Of a DNA stretch of 64,000 bases, positions 45,381 to 57,246 are shown one piece after another (positions within the stretch are counted from its first letter, which is position 1; every line of letters begins with the position of its first letter). The DNA is taken from the NCBI GenBank assembly GCA_032622095.1, contig CP136068.1, positions 151,431,151 to 151,495,150 of the forward strand, read 5' to 3'. The position numbers were made by a program, and so were the translations under genes. The notes below the pieces were generated by a model that had not been told where the DNA came from, ran no database searches, and saw only the letters and a list, made by a program, of their open reading frames with translations. Source of the stretch: Siphonodentalium dalli (Eukaryota; Mollusca; Scaphopoda; Gadilida; Siphonodentaliidae).

Positions 45381-47157
45381 GATATGGATCATCTACTGGA
45401 AATTGTTAGAATATCGGGTGCTGATAGGGCACACCTGCACCCCCAGGACTGAACTTCACCCCACTATTTGTCTTCCTTAGTATGCCCCTCAACTGTTAAG
45501 CAATGTTAAGGCGAAAAAAAGTGGCCGCGTAGACACCAGACAAGATGGCGTCCATTATGGTCGCCGTTTTTCAGACGTGTCACTAAGTCAGTTTGAAGCG
45601 AATTATAGTGAGAAAATCTTGTCAAATGTATATAAATCATGCATATAATTTTGTGAAGCGAAGACATCTTGTCACATTTATAAGAAAATATGTTTTTTCA
45701 CTAATATCCTCTAGATCAGTTTCTGCTGTTTGGAACTGGTAGAGAATTGTGACTGTAGTATGTATTTTTCATATCTACTGATCATTGAAGCAATGAAATG
45801 TGGCAATATTGGTGTCCAAGCCCCTTCCGACCCCTCAAACATTTGATTTTTTATATAATTATATTATAAAATTCAACAAACAATCACAATGGACATTCTA
45901 GCCCATATTTCAGCTAGAACTTAGCAGAACGGAGTAATGTGAGTGAGGCATACCATTACCCATGAATATTCCAACTCATTGTCACAAACATTGTTACATT
46001 CGCTTGAAAGGGAGAATGGTAGGTATTGACCCAGCGTGCTCTGCAATAGCTTACAGGTTGTGGTTGATGAAAATCATTGGCTGTTCTGCCTTCTATACAT
46101 TGCATATTAACTTGTTTGATGCACATTGGTGAACTGTTACTCTTGTAACCAAGACATTACCAGAAATTGGAGTTTTCTCTCACAAACAAATCTGCAAAAA
46201 ATAACTGTCCAGGTTTAATCAATTTTTTTCAAGTAAAATATGTACCTATATTTTTTATGAAAGGTGTTTTTTGATTTGGTGTATCTTAAATGTGTCACAT
46301 TAACTAATTTATAGACTAAATTACTCTAGATAGTTTCCACAATGGCAACCAAATTTGGTAAAAAGTGTATTATTCACATATCTCCCGAACATTATTCTCT
46401 GCTGTTCCGAAGAGGTAGACATATGCTAGTTAATCGACTGACAATTAAATATTAGATTCTGTTTGTCCCATTACCTAATGAGGCATGGCAAATTCATTTT
46501 AAAGTATGGAGTGTGGAATTTACCGGAAACTTCTGGCCGTGATTTGAAAGGAAATGGGCAGCACTTTGAAACGGAACTGAGAGGGATCATAATATGTGGT
46601 CACACTGATCCATAAGCATAATGTGTTATATGGTTGAATTTCCTGGTGCTAGAAATCAACGTGGCAGTAATTTGTAGATTGTCTGTTAGCGTACTCGGAA
46701 GACCAAGAAACAATGAATTACGGTAGTCAATTATGGATGTCACAAAGGTGTGTTATCGGGCACTCTGTTGTTACGCATCTCTTATTTCTAGCCAGGTGAC
46801 GGATGCGAATTTATCCACCGCTCACTATCAGTATTGCCTACATAAAGCCTGCCTTATAAACGTTACGTGTATTACGTCAAAGTAGATTGATTAGGTCAAC
46901 GTAGCTTTATTAGGTTGGTACTACTTTAATGACGTAATTGTATATGCATATTGGGCAGGTAACCTTGGGACCTTTTTATCGGCCATAATTCACCGCAATT
47001 GATACAAACTTCGTAATCGGATATGTGTTTTCACTTTAATATTAACATTAATATGGTCGCTCATTTTTAATTTACAATAACAAATAACACCCACGCTCTT
47101 GACGCGTGCTCCCGGAGTCACCCCCCCCCCCCCCACAAGAACAAGAACCGCTGCTGA
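45381..47157. other. Intron sequence without recognised genes
   Basis: Part of the proposed intron between the lectin and PAN exons. No coding motif or element terminus is supported. A poly-C run lies near 47121-47134. Confidence 0.4.
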
Positions 47158-47220
47158 ATTTTAGGTAAGGTGTTGATGTTACCTATCAATTTTAGGTAAG
47201 GTGTTGATGTTACCTATCAA
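47158..47220. repeat. 31-bp tandem repeat, two copies
   Basis: TTAGGTAAGGTGTTGATGTT followed by ACCTATCAATT occurs at 47161 and 47192. Each unit contains AGGTAA...TTACCT, a short palindrome. It directly abuts the 3' end of the LINE fragment. Confidence 0.85.
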
Positions 47221-48440
47221 GAATCTGTTTTATCGTCGTTCATCTTGATATCGTGACGTGACATCCAATGCCTAACAACGCAAATATCCATGGTATTAAT
47301 GGACGATTTATTGTCTTGGGTGCCAAATGATAAATAGATGTGGGTACTGTCAGCATAAAAATGAAACTGGACATCATGCTGCTTCAGCCGCTGGGAAATG
47401 ATATATACATTGTGAACTGCACGGGTCCAAGCAAAGACTATCGACGAACACAACAGCTAACATCAAAAGCCGATGAATTCGTGTCATCACACACAATGTA
47501 CTGATTGCGACATGTGACGTAGGATGTAATCCAGTCAGAACGGTGCCTGTGCTGGAAGGTAATTGTGGTCGATGGTGTCGAATGCGGTTGATAAATCCAA
47601 CAAAGCAAGTTTAACCGATTCGCTGTTCCCAATAGCAACGGTGATATATTTGATTTTCAGACGTGCCGTCTCCGTTGAATGGAGTTTTCGGTATCGATAC
47701 TGATAGTTTTCACAGAAGTTATGTTTAAGAAGATGTGCATTAAGTGTTTTTGTAACAATTGTCGCGGTTAAGTTGGAGACAAATAACAGACTAAAAACAG
47801 GATGATAGTTGTTTAAAGATTCGGCGTCAAGATTTAGCTTTTTAAGCACAGGATTGTCTAATGCTTTCTTGTACGCATCAAGAAAAAACACCATATTTGA
47901 GTGAAAAATGTATAATATCAGTCAGCACAGGAACGAGTTGCTCTGCACAAGGCTTCACTGGTTTTGTCTGAATTGAATCGAGAGTGCAGTATGTATTCGC
48001 GCATCCGATGCGTCTCTGCTTGTGCAGGTAAAAGTCATGCTTGGTTCCGCCAATCAGTCCGTTCACAACTACCTCTTATTCTCGGAACATCTGCCTATGA
48101 ACTTCAAGCCCAGTTTTTCTCCAACGTCGTTCAAAATGCTTCATTATTGGTGTCCGATTTACATCGATATACCACTAGGCTGCTTCCATAGCAGGCACAC
48201 AACGTGATTTAACAGGTGCACGTTTGTCCATGAGAGTCGATAAGCGCTGGTTGTAGTATTCAACTAGAAGGTTGCAGTACGCGACAGAAGCCAGATATTA
48301 CATTTTAGCATGATTTCATCTATACAGTTAAATCTACGATATGAAACTACATGCTGGATTGTTTATGAGTTATCATCTAACACTACATTGAAAACTGGAA
48401 AGTGGTCGGGGAAACCCAGTCTAATGCAACAACTTTTTTT
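47217..48440 (-). pseudogene. LINE fragment (L2/CR1-like): endonuclease end and reverse transcriptase
   Basis: From high to low coordinates on the minus strand: GFPDHFPVFNV near 48400 (end of an APE-type endonuclease; the DH holds the catalytic His), YYNQRLSTLMDKRAPVKSR (about 48275-48215), KHFERRWRKTGLEVHRQMF (about 48145-48090), VNGLIGGTKHDFY, AEQLVPVLTDIIHFSLKYG, then RT: VLKKLNLDAESLNNYHPV, YRKLHSTETARLK, LLDLSTAFDTIDHN (47640-47560), WITSYVTCRNQYI, and FYADSTHIYLSF at about 47330-47360. The family has F/YADD at this last site; here the second Asp is Ser. Several frameshifts occur. It is inactive and truncated at 47217, lying in the lectin intron. Confidence 0.85.
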
Positions 48441-48529
48441 TCGACTAACTTGTGATGATCAGATCTTTCCTAATGCGGACCGCCTCGATTTATTGATTGC
48501 GAAAATCAATAATTACGACAGCTAGCATA

Positions 48530-50100
48530 TTTGTTTATTGGAAATTTATAAGCGAGAAGCACTCACACACATAAAGCGTGTGGGGATAAGTTTTTGTCAA
48601 TTTCAATATTGATTTTGCGTTTTATAAGCTTAAACCGGCAACTAAACCATCTAATTCGGCGGTCCAGCTAAACCAGCTTTACCGAGGCTAAACTTGATAT
48701 GACGTATCCATCTTTTCTTCATCGTGGTTTAGATTTGTCAAACAATCAGTCAAAGGGTGGAGCTGTGAATAATCTCAATGGCGACTGCCGATTGGTGTTA
48801 TGTTGATTCATTCGCACGCGTGCTTTGCTCAGATATGGACATGTTCCTTCAATATGATGTTTTTGGCTTATGGCAATCACAAATACTGGTGTTTTCTACA
48901 AACTCATTTGAAGGGTTCAACGTTTTAATGTTGACACCAAAACGATGCTACAGCATGACCAGATATGTAATACACATAGTTTGCAATCATAAACTTATAT
49001 GGCTGTATGAGTCAAATCAAAACTTATTTTAATGTAGATCATGCCACAAAGCTCTACTCTGACTACGCCAATAAATTCCCATAACATTCCACCAGTTCAA
49101 AACCTGGGAACTTTTTGATTTTCTGCATGACGGGTAATTTATGACATTGATTGAAAAAAAGCAACGCATGTAATATATTTTTTTATTAAAAGCCTTTCCT
49201 CTGCATGTTTGCGCACTTCCAACTGTTCAGATGCCGCTTCTGGTTGTGCACTCATAAGTAACGTGCCTTTTCTGGGCTGACCACTTGGTCCAGGGTTGAC
49301 TCGATTATGGAGCCTTTATTCAGCGTCAGAGGGGCCTGCGGCTCCTTTGTGCGATAGGTGACTGCGACATCTTTGCACACATTTTGATCATTTGAACATT
49401 TTAATTTAAAAACAATTATTAAATATAAAACAAACAAATATTAATTTAAATTTTCTTTCTTGTTAGATTCAACTCCTTACTCCATTTAACAACAGTTTTT
49501 TCATTTTTTTTTATATTAAATTTTTCTTATTTTTAAATCAAAAATTAAAAAACCTAACGCCGTTATACCATCCGAGTCACCACACCTAATTTAGTTGAAA
49601 TCTGTCCAGGGGTATGGGAGAACAGTTGCGAACAGACAAACGAACGTACATATAGACAGCTCCTATTCCCTTTAATATATACAGATATACATGTAAATAC
49701 ACCAGATGTCTTTGCGGGTAAAGCACCTTGCAGAAAATCTATTATAAACAAAGTTATGTACAGCGCGTGAAAATCGTGTTGAGAGACACGCCCTTTGTCA
49801 GATTGATTTAAACCCAGAATGCGATCGGATTAATGGTCCGTGAGCGATACTTGTTCTTCAATGAATAAATCCATTGAGCGTGCACGCGTTCGCGATAATT
49901 TATGACGTGTCAATAACCATTATATCGGCAGTAATTTGATTGCATGCTCATATCACCGAATCGAGTTGTCAATAAGCTGGCAACTGAGCGACAAAAACGA
50001 CCCCTTAGACCCGGTTTGTAGATTTAATCCAGGTTTAAACCGGAGATGACGAATCCGGCCGTAAAGTTTCGCCTATATCAAGTTTGCCTATATCCACAGT
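48530..50100. other. Intron sequence without recognised genes
   Basis: No coding motif is supported on either strand. A frame starting ATGGCGACTGCC at 48778 runs 84 codons on the plus strand but matches nothing I know and has no splice context. Confidence 0.35.
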
Positions 50101-50117
50101 TCCATTTTTTTGCGACG

Positions 50118-50345
50118 CCCGCTTGCGGCCATCTTGGATTTTACAAAATGGCCGCCAAAACGTGACATTCACCTGGTTTTTATTGATTGGAACAACACTA
50201 TGGGCATATGTGCCAAAGTCAATGATAATCACCAATTGAAATTGCATCACTTAATGAATGAGTGGACTTGTAACAGTTACACATATCAATCAGCTCAAAA
50301 TTGTTCAGTGGCGGCCATCTTAGATTTTCAAAATGGCCGCCGAAT
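50118..50345. repeat. Two GGCGGCCATCTT...AAAATGGCCGCC hairpins
   Basis: GCGGCCATCTTGGATTTTAC with AAAATGGCCGCC at 50126-50158, and GGCGGCCATCTTAGATTTTC with AAAATGGCCGCC at 50312-50342, are short hairpins of the same design 186 bases apart. Related ATGGCCGC phrases occur at 9.3 and 31.8-32.6 kb. Probably ends or units of a dispersed repeat. Confidence 0.6.
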
Positions 50346-51057
50346 TAATCGATAATCCAGCTATTAGAACTAATGTCCATGATGCCGGTTATATTTAGCA
50401 CTCTGGCCTTACCAATTGTTATTTTCTTTATTTCAGCCCGTAATCAGGCATTTATTTCAAGAAACTCATCTGGCATTATCATACTATTTATTTTTGTTGT
50501 AGTAATAATTTCGGTGTCCTAATAAAATGGTTTAACGGCATAATGCCAAAACACAAGCTTATAAATCTTCGCGATTTATAATAGTTCACGTCCGCTCTGG
50601 TGTAATTATCATATGAACCAGAACTGTTTCTCACCCGAATGCTCAAAATAACAGAAAAGATGTGAAATGAGAATTTCAATAAATCAAATTTACTTAAAAC
50701 TGGTTATGTATAAACTACTAGTGATGAAAACGTAAATCAGAATCGCCATTCCATTTCCATTCCGTGCTTAATATCATGGAATTATTATTGTTGAATAATT
50801 GTCAGTTCATTTTGAAAGATGCATATACGGCACGCAGTAAACAACTCGTCTTATCAGTTTCACTATCGCTCTCAGAGTCTGCGCTCGTATTAACTTCGGC
50901 ATCGTTGTGACACTCTGAACCACATAAGTACAGTTTGCTACACACAGGTCTGTTTCTCCGACAGGAACATGGTTGAACTTATTATCTGAACAAGTCCTTC
51001 GGTAACTGCACGTCGATGTGTATTTAGTGTAGACATGGTTAGTTAAGGAAAACAAAC

Positions 51058-51336
51058 CTTGAACAGTGGTTTCATGTGTGGTAGTTCCTATATATCTTCC
51101 TGTCACACCCTCGCCATCAATCTGACATATAAAATCGTCGATGTTGTCGCACGGCATCGTTGCCATCTCATTACATGGGGCGTTCGCCCCATCCTCCAGC
51201 TTTACACACATTTTATCGGGGTCCTGGTTGGGTTGTGACGCTCCCCACGCAAAGAATGGCAGCGATGAACCCACGTGGTCCTCATACACGGAGCCGTTTC
51301 TCCTCCCATTTATCCATACATCAGTACACTGGGTTC
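51058..51336 (-). CDS. C-type lectin domain, second-half exon
   Basis: The exon runs from the acceptor CTGTGTTTTAG to the donor CAAG|GTTTGT, 279 bases. It encodes the C-terminal half of a C-type lectin-like domain: TQCTDVWINGRRNGSV, FFAWGASQPNQ, MCVKLEDG and MPCDNIDDFICQ, then a Thr-rich linker. The QPN triplet sits where EPN (mannose type) or QPD (galactose type) binds calcium and sugar in known family members. The WND motif normally before the penultimate Cys is missing (NEMATMPC), so calcium-dependent sugar binding is doubtful. Both borders are phase 1: the upstream join to the exon at 52025-52123 gives Gly, and the downstream join to the PAN exon gives Ala. Likely secreted; no signal-peptide exon was found. 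Confidence 0.8.
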
Positions 51337-52024
51337 CTAAAACACAGATTGTAACCGTGGGATGACGTAGATTTATTTGAGTGTATTGCACACTTGTTAG
51401 TTTATTTATTGCGCAATAGAACAAAATATACGAAAGTTCAAAACGTTTAATAAAAAATATTTGTCTTTTCTTTTGACACTACAAATCGATAACGTTGACA
51501 ACACAATTTACTACGTCAACTCTAACAGAGCATATCTTCACTATATTAAGAAGTATAGTCTACATAAAATGTCTTCAATTAAATAAAGACATGTCGATCT
51601 AAATTGCAGTATACTACAAGATGAAATCTTCAGTGTTCAATAAATATAATACATCACAGTTGTGTGAACAAAATAACGCACTCAAGAACTGCCAAGGAGC
51701 AAGCTCACGTTTAGTTGTCAGAAGGGATATACATTGACCACATGACAATATAATGGTTGTTTCTGTTGAAATACATACATGCAAAGTTTTGTACAGACAT
51801 TCGATTGTGCATAAAATAGCATGTGCCCCTTTCAAGGGATGGAAAAGGGCAGTAGGCATAGCTTCCCTAATCCACACAGACCCGGCTCCCTTGGTCTAGT
51901 TATATTCCAATTTCTCAGATGTGAAAGACGGTAAATAGCACACATAAGGGATAATTGCCTACACACTTATCACCACATGTCGACCTAGGAGTACCGAACA
52001 GCTGAATTGTGTCACAACGCTCAC

Positions 52025-52123
52025 CGGTTTTATCCAGAATGACCGTCAGGATGAACTGTAACATAGCGCCGTTGGCGACCGTTGCCAAATGGCCACCATC
52101 AGCAGCACATGTTGTTTCTGCGT
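52025..52123 (-). CDS. C-type lectin domain, first-half exon
   Basis: Minus-strand exon of 99 bases. It encodes ETTCAADGGHLATVANGAML and then FILTVILDKT, matching the family pattern C...GGHLATV.....FI that opens a C-type lectin domain. The donor ACCG|GTGAGC is good. The acceptor is AACAG after a run of nine A, with no pyrimidine tract, so the 5' border is the weakest point of the model. It ends in phase 1, exactly as the exon at 51058-51336 requires (intron 688 bases). Earlier exons, including the signal peptide, must lie at higher coordinates or were not recognised. Confidence 0.7.
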
Positions 52124-52315
52124 CTGTTTTTTTTTGTCGTGATGTGTAGTACTTGTAGCAAAAGTCAGTCGGGGCATGGTATGCGTATCCAAGAAGTGAA
52201 GGACATGTTCCGGCTGGAATATACGATGTTACCCCTTTATTTACTTAATATTCATCTTGAGGGATGTTCAGGAAATAAAAGCAGGCAAAAGGTAAGTGCA
52301 GAACGATTACTATTC

Positions 52316-52372
52316 AATGGTGGGAAATATTTGACAAACGATTGTTGAGCTTATTCCCTGAGGGAACTATTC
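52316..52372. repeat. Partial foldback element
   Basis: GGTGGGAAATATTTGACAAA and TTGTTGAGCTTATTCCCTGA resemble half of the foldback at 10.36 kb with its CCCTGAGGGAACTA tail. The pairing arm is mostly lost. Confidence 0.5.
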
Positions 52373-52399
52373 ACCAATTTAGTAGAGTTAACTATAGAT

Positions 52400-53820
52400 G
52401 TGAACTCACAAGAGTGGCAACAGTGCTTGTATGGGGGAGGGTGTTCAAATATTTTTTCGGAGCACGTATGGTAGGGGTGGATGGGTGGTGAAGATGCCAC
52501 ATTAATGTTTTCCGCAGCTCAAACTATTTTTGGGCCTAAAACAATGTAATTTTAACATCAACACTGCCCTTAGACAGTCCGTATAGATCAGTGTATAGAT
52601 TTGTTTTTGGTAACATTATTTAATACCAGGTATGTTTCAGTCTAGGTCAGGTCACTACGTACACAACATTCATGGAGTCATTGCATCAGCAATCACTGTC
52701 ATGTCAAACTGAGCTAATCACATACGTACCTGTAATTGTAGTAGGAAACAGACAATATGTGGTGAAAATTTTAATATTCAAGCTTCTTTCGTGTTTGGGG
52801 ATGTGGGTGTCTAAATCCGAACGAAATCGGGTCGAGGGCGGGTGGGTCCCAAAAATGGCTAAAGTTATCCGACACCCCCTGCCCCATGTGATATAACTAC
52901 CTCAAACCCCCAGTGTTTTTGGTTGCTAAAGTATCGTATTCATATATTGGCGCTGCCAGTTGACTTCTTGCAAACAACAGGACATGCGATGCCGGTACGA
53001 CAATAGCCATGCAACACTGGCTTCCATCATACTACTGCATTACATTCCAAGTAATGCTCTACGTAAACTATAATATATATATTAAGGGCTGTTATATTGT
53101 CCAACTATGTCAAATAACACTGTCTCATGGTGACTTACAATGAAATAACATGCGATTGATTACGTGTCGTCTTGTCGGTTTCTAGCCTGCAAATGGTCGG
53201 TATCGGCTGTCTGTCTGCATAATGCACTACATTAAAGACCTTTCGCATCCTTACAATTACGATTACGAATACGCAAACTACTACGAATAAGAGTTTTGAC
53301 GAATACGTTCAATAATTATTTCGTACCACTTTTAAAACTTTAAACGTTGGTTTTGTATCCAGTGTCTGTAACTTTATTGATACAACCTGTACAACACTAA
53401 TAAGATAACGACTAGATTGCCAACATTATGAGTATACATGCATATATGTCAGACCTCATAATTATGTCACCAAGTTATCGTGGCAAATGTATAACAAAAC
53501 AGACAAGGATACATGTATACTATTAGCATACAGTTTTAATCATTGGTGCACGTGCTCTTGTGCAGCCGTATTGTTTATGGGGAGGGTGTTTATGGAGACG
53601 TTCTGCGAGTTTATTTCGATAAAAAAAAAATCGCGCCACAAGGGTGGGGGATCTTTACTAAATTTCCAGACACCATATCCGACCACTAAGCGTCCCGTAA
53701 CTTATAATATTGGGTTAATGTCAATTTATCATATAGATCAAACATGATGACTCGCCCTGGTAAAATAATTCTCATTTGTGATTAATTCAGAACCAATAAA
53801 GGACTATTTGTTTTAAGTCT
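52400..53820. other. Gene-free stretch upstream of the lectin exons
   Basis: I looked here for 5' lectin exons with a phase-1 donor and a signal peptide and found none that I can support. Short plus-strand frames lack motifs. Confidence 0.4.
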
Positions 53821-53822
53821 GG

Positions 53823-53950
53823 AAATAATGCGTCTGACATTTACATAATGAGGAACCCAGAGGATGAATTGAGTGACGCTATCTCACGACGGGTTACCAT
53901 CACTAAATTCACCCTCTATGAACATCATTTTGCCTCGGCTGTCATGGGAG
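53823..53950. repeat. Foldback family (GCAGAATGAGGTCC), copy 4
   Basis: GTCTGACATTTACATAATGA with CCCAGAGGATGAATTGAGTG is on the left, ACTAAATTCACCCTC on the right. Diverged from the cluster at 16.7-17.8 kb. Confidence 0.65.
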
Positions 53951-53959
53951 ACCTACACT

Positions 53960-54235
53960 CTTAGAACACCAGGTTCCACGGAGTACATACGTAGGTACCA
54001 TACTTGTCCCGTGTGGACTACCAAAATGTTGGTACTCTGTACTACCTGTCTGGATAGTCTGGAGTACCAAATATAATGGTACTCTGGAGTACATATACTC
54101 TGCGGTACCTGTCGGGATACCATGTGGTACCTGTCCAGGTACTATGGGGTACCAAATATTCAGGTACTATCCATCTACTCTGGAGTACCTGTCCGGGTAC
54201 TCTGGAGTACCAAATATCCAGGTTATTTGTGGATA
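53960..54235. repeat. Degenerate minisatellite with GGAGTACC and GGTACC
   Basis: About a dozen alternating phrases such as CTCTGGAGTACC, TGTCCGGGTACTCTGGAG and GGTACCAAATAT, in units of roughly 45 bases with much variation. Many are palindromic GGTACC or GTAC cores. Confidence 0.7.
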
Positions 54236-54329
54236 ACCTGACAATGTATAGTTTACTAATTCTCTCTGCTTTTGTGGTAAGTACGCATCTTTACTGGACG
54301 GACATGTGTCGATATTGTGAATAGTAGAG

Positions 54330-56061
54330 TGTGAAGTCACAATGTAGGTTTCAATATATCTTTGGCTGGCATGATATCACATCGTGCGAGAAGATCGTGA
54401 AGAGACTGGAAGTAACGGTGCTTTCGCGAATACCACATATTTTTCCAAGCAATGTGTTCAAGAAATTAGTTGGGGAATGTATCATCATTCCGTCTATTGC
54501 TAACTAACACATCTACTTGAGCTTAACGGATCGTCCTCCCCAAAGTGGGGAATAAGAATGCGCAAGCTCTCAGAATTTGATGAAAGTTAGAGCTTCCGTG
54601 ATAAGACTTAGTTGGGATGAGTATATTTTGCTAGAAATTTAACTTACTTGATTTTAAGTGTTTGCTGGACTGCTATAATCGAAATTATATTAAAAATACT
54701 AATTAGTATTAATACAACTCAATTAATTTGTCAGTGACGTATATGATGTATGGATAGAATATATACACATTTTAAGGCTTCTTTGTTTTATTGTTGCGAG
54801 CGTTCGACGTTATTGCGACCCTTTCGAGCTCATGAGAGTTCACATCAAGCCGATAGCGTGTACATGAGGTTGACAACGCGTGTTCTAAACTCATGCTGAT
54901 CTCATGCAGAGTCTAGATTAATTTGAGCACAACAATAGTCTATTTAGGCTAAAGTTGCAAATCCTTCCTTTTTACATAAGTTACCCTTTCAGCTCTAGTT
55001 AGTAGCAATCCGAATTTACTTGATTGCCACAGCTATACATAAAGCGTGTACATTAATTGTGGTTGGAATTTGGACAGTGTATGTTGGGTTTCACTCGCTG
55101 TATTCAAGCTCGCGAAATGCAACTGGAATGGGTAGTGTGGAACCAAAGCCTATAGCGCTATATTAAATGTATCAGCTGCACATGCGGTCGCTTTGTCAGT
55201 AGCACACATCCTGCGGAAACACAGAATCTAGCAGTGTTTGTGTGGGATATTGTGAAGGAATAAGGCTGTTCTCTGTATAATTTTTATACATATCTAACAT
55301 CAGATAGCAGCAATGGGATGTTAAATTATACATACTGGTGAATCAATCTTAGATGCCATGGAAAGAAGGCGTCGCTTATTAATTAGAGAGCCGATGTTGG
55401 CATCTGCCAAATATGTCTGAAGAGCCAAAACTAATTGAAGAGTAGATTAATGTTTGGCTTATATATACGCTCATTAGTCATTAGTATCTTCCTTTGCTCG
55501 GTCCTGACCGATGGGTGAACTGAGGTAGTTACATCAGACTTTCTCTTTGTGTTAATGTTGCATTCCTCATAGGTCGTGGCCTCTCCAAGTCATGACCTTT
55601 GTAATTTGGTTGGGGTCACTATAGTTCAATTTATATTCCCTGTCTTCCCCTCCATAAGTTAAGATAGATATATTTAGTATGTACCATCACGTCCCTTGAA
55701 TAAGATAAGGGATAGGGGTGCGTTACTATACATAGGGTCCCCCTTATTTTCAGATTTTGACTACTGGTGTTAAAATCTAGGGGTTGAATACTTCGGTATG
55801 CTAGGACAATGAGTTGAGTTGATTCAAGGGTTGCTTGTGCATATAAGTTACGACGTGTGGTCGTCAGCAAAAATGGTATAAATTGAATATGTATATCTAT
55901 GTACATGTTGAAGCCATTTGCATTATGAAGAGAGTTGGCATGATGAGGTAACATGAGTGTGATAATATAAAAGGTATCAATATAAATGACATTGGAATAC
56001 ATGTAATGCAATCATAATTATGTTGAACAATAAGTGGGTGAACGATACTTCTTTCAAAAGT
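54330..56061. other. Gene-free stretch
   Basis: No coding motif can be supported. A 126-codon minus-strand frame (55631-56011) has no recognisable domain and a composition typical of AT-rich noncoding DNA. Confidence 0.35.
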
Positions 56062-56515
56062 TCATGGATGTGCTCGATTGATTTGGCGAGCGCTAATGTC
56101 CACTTCCGGCTCCTGTGTCACGAGGTTTGGGTGATGTGACTTTAGTCGTTTCATCGGGATAGCTGCTGGAGATACATCGTCTTTGTAAGGTCTTTTCCTT
56201 GATCGTGACCGTTCTCTTGTGACGTCGTGACGTCGAGCATTTTGTAGGTGTCTGGCTTGTGGACAAACTGTTTCATTATTGCGATCAGATGTGCGTTTGC
56301 AAAGCTTGTTTTGGAGGCATTCGGTTGTAATGCATTGGAAATGGAGTTGGGTGATACTGATTAAAATTATGATAATAAAAAAAATGACTCGGGTAGGACT
56401 CAATTGGTTTAAAATCGAGGGAGGGAGGTTGGTTCTGCTGATGTTCGTGCTTTGGGTATAAAAATTCGGATTCGTGCGATTTCTTCCAAAAATGGACTGC
56501 CATTTTGCGATTCAT
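56062..56515 (-). CDS. Two overlapping coding-like frames, unrecognised
   Basis: ATG at 56515 opens 76 codons rich in His, Tyr, Pro and Gln (KHEHQQNQPPSLDF, HPTPFPMHYNRMPPK). A second frame, open from 56403 to 56062 without an ATG at its start, gives a basic stretch (VTRERSRSRKRPYKDD) and then KRLKSHHPNLVTQEPEVD. A shift near 56290 would join them into about 150 codons. The early part of the second frame looks like a signal peptide, but there is no ATG. The frames lie 1.5 kb past the pol end of the minus-strand gypsy element, on its strand, so an extra ORF or another element's gag is possible. No family recognised. Confidence 0.25.
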
Positions 56516-57018
56516 GTGATATTGATTTGTGGTTGAGATAGAAATAAATCTGTTTTCACATAATGTGTCGTATGATTTATACTGGATTACGATATCAACT
56601 GGGTACTTGGTTAGAAGCTATACATCGCGGGCGTAGGGTTAAAATATCGATTGATTCGGTCATCATTGATGCTTGGCATTGCTACATCACAATTAAAGTT
56701 ATATACTGAGATATATGTTGTTGTTATATTCCGCCATGTAACAATTGTATTTGTCGGTGTAGCGGGGGACGATTTTGACACTCAAGATTAAGATATTTTA
56801 CAAGCGGTATATAATTGTTGTTATTTGAATAACTTGAACCGGTAAAGCTATATTTGGGAGTATAATGAATCATGATATATTTCATATGAAGAGAAGTTAC
56901 GCGTATATGTTCAGATGCGTTTCCTGGCCTCTATACTAGTTCATTTGATCTATATGGAATCAAAGTTGATCAGACTTTGACTGCACTTCTGTACGGGATC
57001 CATTTAATGATCCATATT

Positions 57019-57246
57019 CTACCCGGTCGGACTAGCGATAAATTTAGCTATGAATAGTCGCGTTTGCATTGGATTGAACACAGGGTGGTAACTCACAGGA
57101 TTAAGTGTATGATATAAAATTATAGGTTCATCGTTGGGGTTATTAACACGGTTCATTATGGCGTAATTGCCTATTCGGTGTATCTGATAATTATTCCGAA
57201 GATGGGGCATGAATAATTTAATTAGTATGTGTGTCCTTCGTGACAC
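57019..57246 (-). CDS. Short coding-like frame, unrecognised
   Basis: Seventy-five codons with PHLRNNYQIHRIGNYAIM and NDEPIILYHTLNPVSYHPVF. It lies between the pol end and the frames at 56.1-56.5 kb on the same strand. It has no known motif; chance is quite possible. Confidence 0.15.
   Translation of the reverse strand: MSRRTHILIKLFMPHLRNNYQIHRIGNYAIMNRVNNPNDEPIILYHTLNPVSYHPVFNPMQTRLFIAKFIASPTG

Noticed and set aside
48778-49032. 84-codon plus-strand frame with ATGGCGACT start
   Set aside because: No domain, no splice signals, and it lies in the intron of a minus-strand gene.
54244-54276. Plus-strand signal-peptide-like exon MYSLLILSAFV before GTAAGT
   Set aside because: The donor is good, but no downstream exon on this strand could be recognised; too short to support.
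56330-56403. Signal peptide exon on the minus strand
   Set aside because: The hydrophobic run is preceded by TTG rather than ATG, and no donor in the needed phase was found.
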